Assembly (NCBI GenBank): GCA_947631515.1 | Contig: CANRLP010000004.1 | Location: 1-36,990 of the forward strand | Origin: an uncultured Bacilli bacterium | Lineage (GTDB): Bacteria > Bacillota_I > Bacilli_A > RF39 > UBA660 | Direction of reading: 5' to 3' | DNA length: 36,990 bases | Shown here: positions 22,218 through 30,830 of the stretch, piece by piece | How the letters are laid out: every line of letters starts with the position of its first letter | How positions within the stretch are numbered: the stretch's first letter is position 1 | Notes under the pieces: generated by a model | What the model saw: only the letters and a program-made list of their open reading frames with translations | What the model was told of the DNA's origin: nothing | Databases searched by the model: none | Translations under genes and position numbers: made by a program

Positions 22218-23974
22218 GGTTGTTGGACATTCCATCTTCCTGATACATCACAATTGGAACTATATGGTAACGGATTAGGTAATTCTAGTTTGATAATCAT
22301 TGGTATTTTAAAAGCACTACCAAAACCAACACAATTTCCTGGTTGTAATGTTTTTTGCTTTTCAATTACATCTGCCGAAATATTAGGAAGCATTTCTTCA
22401 ATATATTTAATATCTTTAGGGTGAGTCATCTTAAAGATTAAAAAGTTAGAAACTTGAGATATAACCGTATCAGATATTTCAACCGGTCTTTGACTGATAA
22501 TACCTAAAAGAGTCCCATATTTACGCCCTTCTTTAGCAATCCGATCAAATATGTTATAACCAAGTAAATAGGTATCATTATCATGTTGAATATAACGATG
22601 GGCTTCCTCTAAGAATATATGAAAAGGAATACTAGCTCTTTGTTTTAAATTTTTACAAAAATCAAAGAACAAACGAGACATAATTTTAACAATAACTTTA
22701 GCATAAGTATCATCGATATCTTCCAAATTAATATTAATAATTTGGGCTTTTTTATTATTTTTGACTACTAAACTACTAACAAATTTATCAAGAGGTATAA
22801 AACCATTATTAGAAAAATATTTACCAACTTTTGTATTTAAAATCGTACTTAAACGAACCTTTAAAATCATCGCATCATTAAACATATTAGAATTATTTTG
22901 AAATCCTTCACTAATCATCGTAAATTCTAAAGCTTTGGCAAAATCAGCTAGAGAATAATTATACTCTTTTGGTTCAGCCATTTCTTCATACGAATCTTCT
23001 ATATGTTTTAAGATATATTCGGTAATTAAAACACTTTCACCAAAATTACCATTGGAATCTATTTCAAAACATTCACTAAAAGTTCTAGTGTAACCAAGGC
23101 CAGCAATTTGACTATCAAAATTAAATTCTTTAGTATGACAAACTTCAATAATTTGAAAAACTTCATTCTTTTTACGAGCCGTAGTTTGATTACTAAAAAG
23201 AATCGCAAGTAAGGCTTTCGCAATTAAATGGTTTTTATAGGCAATTGATTCGGTAGTTTCTTGACTAAATATTTTAGCTAACCGAATTGTTCGTTCAATA
23301 ATCGGTAATTGACTATGGTTAGTAGCTTGTAATAACAAAGCATAATCATCTAAAACTAGAAGATTAACTGGTATTTGTAATAAAAAGTCATCTGGATCAA
23401 TTGGATTAGTGGTAATAAATTTGTAATTATAATTAGGATTTATTTTGTTGATACTCCCAAAAGCATTTTTATACTCACCATAAGCATCAAAAACAAAAAC
23501 ATTGGCATTATAAGATAGCATATTAGGATTAGAAAAAACATTTTGAACTATTCTTGCTACCCCACAAGATTTTCCACTTCCAGAATTGCCAAAGATAGCT
23601 AAATGATTGGAAAAAAATTCATTAATATTAGGACAAATATGAAATTTTTTGTAGATAGCACTTTCGCCTAAAGTAAAAGCTTTATTACTTTGCGTACCTA
23701 CAAGTTCCATTAATTCTTCACTATTAATTATACGTACTTTACTAGATAATAAGGGTTTTCTAATTACACCATTAACATAACGATTATTAACGTATTCTCC
23801 TAAAAAACGGATTTTTATTTCAGTATTATTAAATTCCATTACTTCCCCTAATATTCTTTGATCGGGAGCTTCAAATATAACATTTATGTTCATTAAATCA
23901 GTGGAACCAGCATCGCCACCTAAATTTTCAATAACAGCTACATTTTCACTAATGTATTTAATCTTCCCAAACAT
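22205..23974 (-). CDS. HerA-like hexameric ATPase (HAS barrel + FtsK/HerA motor)
   Basis: 589 residues. HerA proteins are ring-shaped DNA translocases that usually pair with the nuclease NurA in end resection, or with other effectors in defence. The N-terminal HAS-barrel (about 1-85) precedes Walker A GNSGSGKS (129-136), a DAYGEY motif, Walker B FLEEAHRYI (~455) and the sensor ISQRPVEIS (~493). The frame starts at GTG 23983, but that GTG is part of the Shine-Dalgarno AGAGGTG, so ATG 23974 is the start. No NurA, Sir2 or DUF4297 gene is beside it. The upstream genes encode membrane-anchored proteins; the -10 at 24002 suggests it is transcribed separately. Confidence 0.85.
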   Translation of the reverse strand: MFGKIKYISENVAVIENLGGDAGSTDLMNINVIFEAPDQRILGEVMEFNNTEIKIRFLGEYVNNRYVNGVIRKPLLSSKVRIINSEELMELVGTQSNKAFTLGESAIYKKFHICPNINEFFSNHLAIFGNSGSGKSCGVARIVQNVFSNPNMLSYNANVFVFDAYGEYKNAFGSINKINPNYNYKFITTNPIDPDDFLLQIPVNLLVLDDYALLLQATNHSQLPIIERTIRLAKIFSQETTESIAYKNHLIAKALLAILFSNQTTARKKNEVFQIIEVCHTKEFNFDSQIAGLGYTRTFSECFEIDSNGNFGESVLITEYILKHIEDSYEEMAEPKEYNYSLADFAKALEFTMISEGFQNNSNMFNDAMILKVRLSTILNTKVGKYFSNNGFIPLDKFVSSLVVKNNKKAQIININLEDIDDTYAKVIVKIMSRLFFDFCKNLKQRASIPFHIFLEEAHRYIQHDNDTYLLGYNIFDRIAKEGRKYGTLLGIISQRPVEISDTVISQVSNFLIFKMTHPKDIKYIEEMLPNISADVIEKQKTLQPGNCVGFGSAFKIPMIIKLELPNPLPYSSNCDVSGRWNVQQPKAS

Positions 23975-24001
23975 GTCAAACACCTCTTTATTTTCTTAAT
24001 T

Positions 24002-24010
24002 ATTATATCA
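24002..24010 (-). promoter_or_regulatory. herA promoter (extended -10)
   Basis: TG-A-TATAAT on the minus strand (24010-24002), 28 bases before the herA start; weak -35. Confidence 0.55.
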
Positions 24011-24021
24011 TAATTCCCTAA

Positions 24022-24819
24022 TTACTTTCCACTATAAATTTCATACCATTCTTTTAAGTTACTAAGGCCTTTTTGGGCTAGATTTTTAATAAAATCCCAA
24101 GTAATTGTATAATATTTTTTCATATCTTGAAAGTCATTTTTAGCTGAAGTACAAGTTTCTTCATCCTTATTACATATTTTAGTAGTAATTTCAAAATATT
24201 TTGCTACAATTTTTTCTTTGCAATTAGTATAAATACGATTAGTAGTTGTCGATATTTTTTCTTTATAATCGGGAAAATAAGTATCAATTTTTTGATCAAC
24301 TGCTAAAGCTATTTTTAAAACTTTTAATTTTGCCGTATCACTTAATTCAGAAAAAGTAACGCCTTTTATCGTTCCATCATAAAACAAAAAGTCTATTAAC
24401 GTAACAAAGGTCGTTTTAAGTTTATTATCAGCATTTTCTTTGTCTAAATCAATTTCTACTTCATCAATATATGTATTTAGTTGTTCTTCTTTATTAGTTT
24501 TCTTACTTTCCTTTACTTCAATTTGCGAACTTTTTTCAGTATTTTTTGTTTCTTGGGAAGTATCGGAATCGAAAGTAGTTTTTGGCTGTTCAACATTTTG
24601 TTTTTCAACTTGCTTATTATCACTACTATTTATTTCTTGAGTTTCATTTATTACTTGACTATCACTAGTTGAATCTTTTTGAATATTATTAAGTTCTTTT
24701 TGATTAATAAACGTTAGATTATTTTGCTTAAACTTATGATTTAAATTTAAACCTATTCCTATAATACTTAAAATTAGAGCAACTACACTTAATATTAAAA
24801 TAACATTATTTTTTTTCAT
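24022..24819 (-). CDS. Membrane-anchored protein with low-complexity stalk
   Basis: 265 residues, not recognised. One N-terminal transmembrane helix (5-27) with Lys residues before it predicts an outside C-terminus. Residues ~45-125 are a Ser/Thr/Gln/Glu/Lys-rich stalk without structure. Residues ~130-265 form a compact helical domain (LKTTFVTLIDFLFYDGTIKGVTFSEL, then KLKVLKIALAVDQKIDTYFPDYKEKI) with three cysteines between about 200 and 230 that could form a disulfide outside. It starts five bases after the stop of the 312-residue gene and has only a weak ribosome binding site, so translation is probably coupled. Base composition is like its neighbours. The two proteins share the same anchor-stalk design and may act together at the cell surface. 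Confidence 0.65.
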   Translation of the reverse strand: MKKNNVILILSVVALILSIIGIGLNLNHKFKQNNLTFINQKELNNIQKDSTSDSQVINETQEINSSDNKQVEKQNVEQPKTTFDSDTSQETKNTEKSSQIEVKESKKTNKEEQLNTYIDEVEIDLDKENADNKLKTTFVTLIDFLFYDGTIKGVTFSELSDTAKLKVLKIALAVDQKIDTYFPDYKEKISTTTNRIYTNCKEKIVAKYFEITTKICNKDEETCTSAKNDFQDMKKYYTITWDFIKNLAQKGLSNLKEWYEIYSGK

Positions 24820-24824
24820 TTTAA

Positions 24825-25763
24825 TTATTGCCCATTTTCACTAGGATCGGTGTTAGATTCAGTATTTTCTGTTTGGGTATCACCAGTTTGATTTGTATTT
24901 TCATTACTTCCAGTATTATTTTCTTCCACTTCTTGATCTGATACTTCTGGAGTTGACGGAGTTGGTTCAGGTGTTGGCTCTGGTTCACTTGGCGTTGGTG
25001 TAGGAGCTGGTTCTGTTGAAGGAGTTTCTTCAGTAGGAGTTGTTGGGGTTGGTTCGCTTTGAGAATTATTATCAGTACTACTGCTAGTATTATTATTGTT
25101 GTTACTAGTATTGTTATTAGTAGTTGTTTTATTATTAGTAGTATTATTCTTTTTAGAAGTAGATGTAGAAGATTGCTTATTAGTCGTAGTTGTTGTTTTT
25201 TTGTCATCTGTTTCTTCTTTTTCTGGAGTTTCCTCTTCTACTTGGCAATAATTTTCTTGATATTCCATATCTTTAGGACCAATATAAATATCATTATTTT
25301 CTTTTGATTCACTATTTACTTTATGACATTTAATAATAGCTAAACCATTATTAATATAATCAGAATCATCTTCCGAATTATAAATTACTGTTCCCCCATC
25401 GTTTAAGTTTGATTTAGTCGTTAATTCCTTAATAATTTCCGAGATAGTATTAGGATTATCTTTTAAATAATCTTTTAATTCTGTTTCCTTATCTTCAGTA
25501 ACAATTTTAATACTATTAAGACAGTAAGTATATATTTTATATCCTTCAGCTTCATAATATACGCTAGCTTCTTCTTGACAATTTTTTACTTCTTCAGTTT
25601 TAATAGTATAAGCATATTCTTCTTTTTCTTCAGAAACTGGTAAAACAATATTTTTCGAATTTTTATACTTATTAAAAAAGCATAGACAAACAATAATTAC
25701 TATTACTACCAAAGCGATATTAATTACAATAATTAATCCATTTTTCTCTTCTATATATTTCAT
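24825..25763 (-). CDS. Membrane-anchored protein with Thr/Asn/Pro-rich extracellular tail
   Basis: 312 residues, not recognised. A transmembrane helix at about 9-31 follows a charged N-terminus; the rest should be outside. Residues ~50-180 form a domain with four or more cysteines (VKNCQEE, YTYCLNS, IIKCHKV, NYCQVEE), likely two disulfides. Residues ~185-312 are extreme low complexity: runs of T, S and N, then a Pro-Thr-Glu section (TPSEPEPTPEPTPSTPE), then an acidic Asn/Thr tail. There is no LPxTG signal. GGAGG precedes ATG 25763. It is the first gene of a two-gene operon. A proline/threonine-rich tail of this kind often spans the cell wall; whether this lineage keeps a wall cannot be told from here. 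Antisense ORFs within the repeats are artefacts. Confidence 0.7.
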   Translation of the reverse strand: MKYIEEKNGLIIVINIALVVIVIIVCLCFFNKYKNSKNIVLPVSEEKEEYAYTIKTEEVKNCQEEASVYYEAEGYKIYTYCLNSIKIVTEDKETELKDYLKDNPNTISEIIKELTTKSNLNDGGTVIYNSEDDSDYINNGLAIIKCHKVNSESKENNDIYIGPKDMEYQENYCQVEEETPEKEETDDKKTTTTTNKQSSTSTSKKNNTTNNKTTTNNNTSNNNNNTSSSTDNNSQSEPTPTTPTEETPSTEPAPTPTPSEPEPTPEPTPSTPEVSDQEVEENNTGSNENTNQTGDTQTENTESNTDPSENGQ

Positions 25764-25847
25764 AAAAATCCTCCAATAAGATTTAAATTACTTTTTTATA
25801 CTTAATATTATATATGCTTTTTATCAAAAATTCTATGGTTTTAGGCG

Positions 25848-25903
25848 AAAAAATAAAAAGATAAATAAAAATTTACCTTTTTTAGACAATTTTTTATTTA
25901 TCT
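25848..25903 (-). terminator. Terminator of the hisS-gatB operon
   Basis: AGATAAATAAAAA (25859-25871) pairs with TTTTTATTTATCT (25891-25903), a 13-bp A/T stem; on the minus strand it is followed by TTTTTATTTTTTC. It overlaps the gatB stop codon. Confidence 0.75.
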
Positions 25904-27324
25904 AATTCCTTTTTTAATATTTCTTTGGTTAACACTGGATTAGCTTTACCTCGAGTTTCTTTCATAACTTGACCTACAAAATAATCAAATAAGTTATCTT
26001 TACCATTTTTGTATTGTTCTACTTGAGTTTCATTTTGACTTAAAATAGTAGTAATGATTTTAGTTAGTTCTTCTTGATTAGAAATTTGAGCCATATCGCT
26101 ATTTATAAATGATTTAGGTTCCTTTTTTGCTTCTACGGCTTTATAAAAAATTTCTTTAGCTTGTTTAGATGAAATTGTTCCGGCATTTATTTCATCAATA
26201 ATTTGTTTTAAAAGAACTGGAGTTAAATAAAAATCTTTTAAAGATATTTCTTCGTGATTAATTTCTCCAAGAATTTGCGTAGTTAACCAATTACTAGCAG
26301 TTTTAGCATCTATTCCTAAATTAAGACATTCTTCAAAGTAAAGAGCATATTCTTTTTCTTTAACAATAACTCCCGCATCATATTCGCTTAGATTATAATC
26401 TTTCATATATTTATCTTTACGTTCTAGAGCAAGAAGCGGAATGTTTTTCCGAATTTCTTCTAACCAAGATTTTTCAATTTTAAATTTCGGAATATTAGGA
26501 TCAACAAAGTATTTATAGTCGATAGCATCTACTTTGCTGCGCATTCTAATAGTTGTCCCTGATTCTTCATCAAAACGTCTAGTTTCTTGTTCAACTTCAT
26601 CATATCTTCCTTGACTCTTTAACTCGCTTTGTCTTTTTATTTCATAATTAATAGCATCATAAACATTACCGAAGGAGTTAATATTTTTAACTTCTACTCT
26701 AGTTCCAAATTCTTTAGCATCCATGTCCATGATGGAAACGTTAACATCGCATCTTATTTGCCCTTTTTTCGTATCAGCTTCCGAAACATCACAGTATTTA
26801 TAAGCACTACGCATATGTTCAAGGAATGCTACCGCTTCTTCGGCACTAGAAAGACAAGGTTCAGTAACAAGTTCCAAAAGTGGTACTCCGGCGCGATTAT
26901 AGTCAATACAAGATGTATCAAAGTAGTGGTCTAGGCTAGCTGCATCTTCTTCTAAATGGATATCGTGAATTAAAACTGGCATGCGTTTACCATTCACTTC
27001 TATTTCAATATGGCCATCAACTCCTACGGGAGAAGCCATTTGGGTAATTTGGTATCCTTTAGGCAAATCTGGATAATAATAATTCTTCCGATCAAAATAC
27101 ATATATTCTGGTTGCTTACAATTTAAAACCATACTCATCATTAAGGCATCTTGCACACATTTTTTATTAACAACAGGAAGAGTTCCTGGGAAAGCCATAT
27201 CTACGGGACGAACATTATCATTAGGTATTTCATTATAAGAATTTCGAGCACTAGAAAAAACTTTAGAATTACTTTTTAATTCACAATGCATTTCTAGTCC
27301 AATAACTGCTCTATATTTACCCAT
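25894..27324 (-). CDS. gatB: Asp-tRNA(Asn)/Glu-tRNA(Gln) amidotransferase subunit B
   Basis: 476 residues, normal length. GatB holds the kinase site that activates the mischarged Glu or Asp on tRNA before amidation. Conserved blocks: VIGLEMHCELKSNSKVFS, ALMMSMVLNC, FDRKNYYYPDLPKGYQITQ, HLEEDAASLDH, and DYNRAGVPLLELVTEP, followed by VEVKNINSF. The C-terminal YqeY-like tRNA-binding domain covers about 330-476. Its start overlaps the gatA stop by one base (TAATG). It is the last gene of the operon. Because AsnRS is encoded in the same operon, the expected main job is making Gln-tRNA; no glnS is in this window. Confidence 0.97.
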   Translation of the reverse strand: MGKYRAVIGLEMHCELKSNSKVFSSARNSYNEIPNDNVRPVDMAFPGTLPVVNKKCVQDALMMSMVLNCKQPEYMYFDRKNYYYPDLPKGYQITQMASPVGVDGHIEIEVNGKRMPVLIHDIHLEEDAASLDHYFDTSCIDYNRAGVPLLELVTEPCLSSAEEAVAFLEHMRSAYKYCDVSEADTKKGQIRCDVNVSIMDMDAKEFGTRVEVKNINSFGNVYDAINYEIKRQSELKSQGRYDEVEQETRRFDEESGTTIRMRSKVDAIDYKYFVDPNIPKFKIEKSWLEEIRKNIPLLALERKDKYMKDYNLSEYDAGVIVKEKEYALYFEECLNLGIDAKTASNWLTTQILGEINHEEISLKDFYLTPVLLKQIIDEINAGTISSKQAKEIFYKAVEAKKEPKSFINSDMAQISNQEELTKIITTILSQNETQVEQYKNGKDNLFDYFVGQVMKETRGKANPVLTKEILKKELDK

Positions 27325-28781
27325 TATTTCACTTCCTTTGCAATTTGGTTTTTAAAGTTCATTTGAGATTCAATAGCATAAGCGATATTTAAAACATTCG
27401 CATCATCGTAAACATTACCTGTAATATTTAAAGCAACTGGTAAATCATTTATAAAGCCATCAGGAATTGTAATAGAAGGAAATCCTCCAAAATTACCAAT
27501 TTGCATATGTTCTTCTAAGACAGCAGTATCTTTAGTTAGAATATCTTTGGAACCATCTAAGTGTTTGGCAGGCCCACTACCAACCGGTAAAATTACGGCA
27601 TCATAAGTTTCATATAATTTTTTCCAAGTATCAACTAATAAACGTCTAACTCTTTGAGCATTTTTAAAATATCTCTCTTGATTTTCTTTTTGTAAGATAT
27701 AAGAACCAATTACAAAACGTCTTTTAATTAAAGGAGAAAATCCATGAGTCCGATGGTCCATCATAACTTCATTGATATTAGCACCACTTCCCCGTGGTCC
27801 AAAAATAATTCCCGTTAAATTTGACATATTGCTAGTAGCTTCAGCACAAGAAATAGCTACATAAACACTTGGTTCCGCATCTAAAAGCTTTTTATCAACG
27901 CTTACTTCTTCGACAACTATACCTAACTTTTTAATATTTTCTAAAACATTCATGAAGTTTTCTAAATGTAATTTTAATTCTTCGGTAGGATTTTCATAAT
28001 TTTTAATGTCACAAATTTCTTTGATATAACATACTTTTTTGCCCTTTACATCACCATTTAAAGACTCTAACAAATGAATATTACTAGAATCCCAACTAGT
28101 CATATCATTTTTATCGATTCCTTTCATTGCATCGACAACAATGGCAGCATCCCGAACGTTTCTCGAAAATACTCCACAATGATCTAGACTAGAAGCAAAA
28201 GGAAATAAGCCATAACGAGAAATTATGCCATAAGTTGGTTTATAGCCGACGATTCCACAATAAGCTGCCGGTTTTCTAATAGAGTCCCCCGTATCACTTC
28301 CTAAAGCATAAGGATAGACACCACTAGCTACCGCACAAGCACTACCAGCACTTGATCCGGCACAACTTCGTGATAAATCCCAAGGATTTTTGACAGCACC
28401 GGTGTGTCCAGTTGTTCCTGTACCACCCATACCAAATTCATCCATAACAGTTTTATTAACAGGAATGGCTCCGGCTTTATACAAATTTTCCACTGCCGTC
28501 GCATTAAAGAATGGAACATAATCTTTTAGCGTGTTAGAAGAACCCGTCGATAATATATCTTTCGTCGAATAATTATCTTTAATACCAAAAGGAATACCAG
28601 ATAATAAATTATCAGTAACATCGCCTGGTTTCGCATCATCTAAAATAGTTACGAAAGCATTACATTTTTCTTGAACTTCATGAGTTTTTTCTAATGCTTC
28701 TTTAACTAAATCTTCACTAGTTACTTGACCATTTATTAAATCTTCATGTAACTCTTCAATGGATTTATGCATATAATTCAT
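27324..28781 (-). CDS. gatA: Asp-tRNA(Asn)/Glu-tRNA(Gln) amidotransferase subunit A
   Basis: 485 residues. GatA is the amidase that releases ammonia from glutamine for GatB. The amidase-signature triad is visible: the Lys in GIPFGIKDN, the cis-Ser in CAGSSAGSACAVASG, and the nucleophile Ser in GSDTGDSIRKPAAYCG. In the latter the family consensus TGGSIRQP reads TGDSIRKP, and the usual GGSSGGS reads AGSSAGS; catalytic residues are kept but the glycines next to them are altered. The start is ATG 28781 overlapping the gatC stop (ATGA); ATG 28772, three codons later, is a possible alternative start. Confidence 0.95.
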   Translation of the reverse strand: MNYMHKSIEELHEDLINGQVTSEDLVKEALEKTHEVQEKCNAFVTILDDAKPGDVTDNLLSGIPFGIKDNYSTKDILSTGSSNTLKDYVPFFNATAVENLYKAGAIPVNKTVMDEFGMGGTGTTGHTGAVKNPWDLSRSCAGSSAGSACAVASGVYPYALGSDTGDSIRKPAAYCGIVGYKPTYGIISRYGLFPFASSLDHCGVFSRNVRDAAIVVDAMKGIDKNDMTSWDSSNIHLLESLNGDVKGKKVCYIKEICDIKNYENPTEELKLHLENFMNVLENIKKLGIVVEEVSVDKKLLDAEPSVYVAISCAEATSNMSNLTGIIFGPRGSGANINEVMMDHRTHGFSPLIKRRFVIGSYILQKENQERYFKNAQRVRRLLVDTWKKLYETYDAVILPVGSGPAKHLDGSKDILTKDTAVLEEHMQIGNFGGFPSITIPDGFINDLPVALNITGNVYDDANVLNIAYAIESQMNFKNQIAKEVK

Positions 28782-29074
28782 TCTCCCACCACCTTCGGTA
28801 CTTCAATTTCTCTTCCTTCTGTTTGATCTGAATTTCTAAGTAAATCTTCAATAGGAATAGATTCTTCGGCGATATCTTCTCGTAAAGTACAATAAAAATC
28901 ATCTAAACAGTGCGTCATTGGTTCAACATTTTCTAAACCATCTATTTCCAGTTTTCCTAAATTTTCATCAATAATAGCAAATTCATCTAATACCATTTGG
29001 TTTTCTTCTTCGGTTAATCCAATCAATAATTTTTCAGCTAGACTATCTACTAATTCTTTTGTAAAATTATTCAT
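28778..29074 (-). CDS. gatC: Asp-tRNA(Asn)/Glu-tRNA(Gln) amidotransferase subunit C
   Basis: 98 residues. GatC is the small subunit that clamps GatA to GatB. The N-terminal helices (KELVDSLAEKLLIGLTEEENQMV) and the LENVEPMTHCLDD segment are family-like; the usual 'VxPTxH' appears as 'VEPMTH'. I chose ATG 29074 (AAGGAGG upstream) over the open frame to 29098. The start lies within the end of aspS, overlapping by eight bases, and the stop overlaps gatA, so the three are tightly coupled. Confidence 0.93.
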   Translation of the reverse strand: MNNFTKELVDSLAEKLLIGLTEEENQMVLDEFAIIDENLGKLEIDGLENVEPMTHCLDDFYCTLREDIAEESIPIEDLLRNSDQTEGREIEVPKVVGE

Positions 29075-30830
29075 CTTCTTCCTCCTTAATAACTGCAATA
29101 CCTAATTCTTTTAATTGGGCATCACTAACACTAGTTGGAGCTTCACTCATTAAGTCACTAGCACTTTGAGTTTTAGGGAATGCTATAACGTCTTTTATAT
29201 CATTAGTTCCTGTTAAAACCATTACTAATCTTTCTATACCTGGAGCAATACCAGCATGAGGAGGAACACCATATTTGAAGGCTTCTAAGATAAAACCAAA
29301 ACGCAATTTGGCATCTTCATCACTAATACTTAAAGCTTTAAAAATTCGTGCTAAATCTTGAGTTTTATGATTTCTTACGCCCCCACTTGCTAATTCATAA
29401 CCATTTACCACTAAATCGTAACTTCTAGAAATACAATGTTCGGGATCATCAATAGTATTGATATCCTTTACCATAGTGAAAGGATTATGTTCAGCTTTCC
29501 ATCTTCCTTCGGTCTCAGAATATTCAAAGAATGGGAAATCAGTAATCCATAAGAAATTTAATTTTTCTTCATCAATTAAATGTAATTCCCGAGCAATTTT
29601 ATTACGTAAAGCTCCTAAAGAAGCATAAACAATTTTTTTCGTATCAGCCACAATCAAAATCAAATCGTTATTGGTAATCCCAAATTTTTCTTTCATTGCT
29701 GCAAGTTTCTCATCTTCTAAATTTTTAGCAATAACACCATTAAATTTATCATCATCATATTTTAACCAAGCTAATCCTTTAGCACCATATATTTTAACAA
29801 AATCTGTTAAATGTTCGACGTCACTTCTAGAATATTTATCACCATTATTTTTAACAATTAAACATTTAACAATTCCACCCTTTTCGATAGCACTACGAAA
29901 AACATTCATATTAGTATCTTTTAAAATATCTGTTAAATCTAAAAGTTCCATTTCAAAACGAGTATCTGGTTTATCACTACCAAAACGATCCATAGCTTCT
30001 TGATAGGTAATTCGAGGGAAATCTGGTAAATCAATATTTTTAACATCTTTAACGATTTTTTTGATCATACCTTCCGTTACATTCCATACATCTTCTTCTT
30101 CGGCGAAACTCATTTCTAAATCAATTTGGGTAAATTCCGGTTGACGGTCACTTCGTAAATCTTCATCCCGGAAACTTCTAGCAATTTGATAATAGCGTTC
30201 AAAACCCGATACCATCAAAAGTTGTTTAAATATTTGCGGACTTTGAGGTAAAGCATAAAAAGAACCTTTATTAATCCGAGATGGAACTAAATAATCTCTT
30301 GCTCCTTCGGGGGTTGATTTACATAGAATTGGGGTCTCAATTTCCACAAAACCTAAATTATTTAAATATTCCCTGGCACTTTTACATACTTGATGACGGA
30401 TTAAAATATTATTTTTTAACTTTTCGCGGCGTAAATCTAAATAACGATATTTTAAAGCCACATTTTCGTTTACTTCTGCATCATTATCATAGACATTAAA
30501 TGGTAAAACATCGCATTCACTTAAAATTTCTAGATCTTCAACCATTAATTCGACTTCCCCGGTAGGAATTTTTGGATTAATCATATCAGGAGTACGAGCA
30601 ATTAGTTTACCAGTTGCCTTAATACAATATTCATTTTTTAAACTTTCAGCTAAACTAAAATCATTTTTTAAATAACTACGATTAAAAACAACTTGTAAAA
30701 AACCAGAGCGATCGCGCAAGTCGACGAATATAACTCCACCCATATCACGACGTTTATTGACCCAACCATATACGGTATACTCTTTATCTATATCTTTCTT
30801 TCTAAATTCTCCATTATTATATTGTTTCAT
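29067..30830 (-). CDS. aspS: Aspartyl-tRNA synthetase (bacterial type)
   Basis: 587 residues, the bacterial type with the GAD insertion (about 280-420). It charges tRNA-Asp with aspartate. The OB-fold anticodon-binding domain begins with TVYGWVNKRRDMGGVIFVDLRD; motif 1 is in FVEIETPIL, motif 2 FRDEDLRSDRQPEFTQID, and motif 3 GIAPGIERLVMVLTG, where the family's usual GxDRL is GIERL. ATG 30830 has AAAGGAAG upstream; the extra nine codons upstream to 30857 are inside the preceding gene. The order hisS...aspS is conserved in Bacilli. Whether it also charges tRNA-Asn cannot be told by eye, but AsnRS is encoded beside it. Confidence 0.97.
   Translation of the reverse strand: MKQYNNGEFRKKDIDKEYTVYGWVNKRRDMGGVIFVDLRDRSGFLQVVFNRSYLKNDFSLAESLKNEYCIKATGKLIARTPDMINPKIPTGEVELMVEDLEILSECDVLPFNVYDNDAEVNENVALKYRYLDLRREKLKNNILIRHQVCKSAREYLNNLGFVEIETPILCKSTPEGARDYLVPSRINKGSFYALPQSPQIFKQLLMVSGFERYYQIARSFRDEDLRSDRQPEFTQIDLEMSFAEEEDVWNVTEGMIKKIVKDVKNIDLPDFPRITYQEAMDRFGSDKPDTRFEMELLDLTDILKDTNMNVFRSAIEKGGIVKCLIVKNNGDKYSRSDVEHLTDFVKIYGAKGLAWLKYDDDKFNGVIAKNLEDEKLAAMKEKFGITNNDLILIVADTKKIVYASLGALRNKIARELHLIDEEKLNFLWITDFPFFEYSETEGRWKAEHNPFTMVKDINTIDDPEHCISRSYDLVVNGYELASGGVRNHKTQDLARIFKALSISDEDAKLRFGFILEAFKYGVPPHAGIAPGIERLVMVLTGTNDIKDVIAFPKTQSASDLMSEAPTSVSDAQLKELGIAVIKEEEDE

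Noticed and set aside
24821-25307. ORFs on both strands across the low-complexity tail of the surface protein
   Set aside because: They are shadows created by the Thr/Asn codon repeats and lack ribosome binding sites.
24022-25763. Pilin-like subunits for the pilus machine
   Set aside because: The anchors lack the prepilin cleavage motif (Gly before Phe/Met with Glu at +5) and the proteins carry long low-complexity regions.
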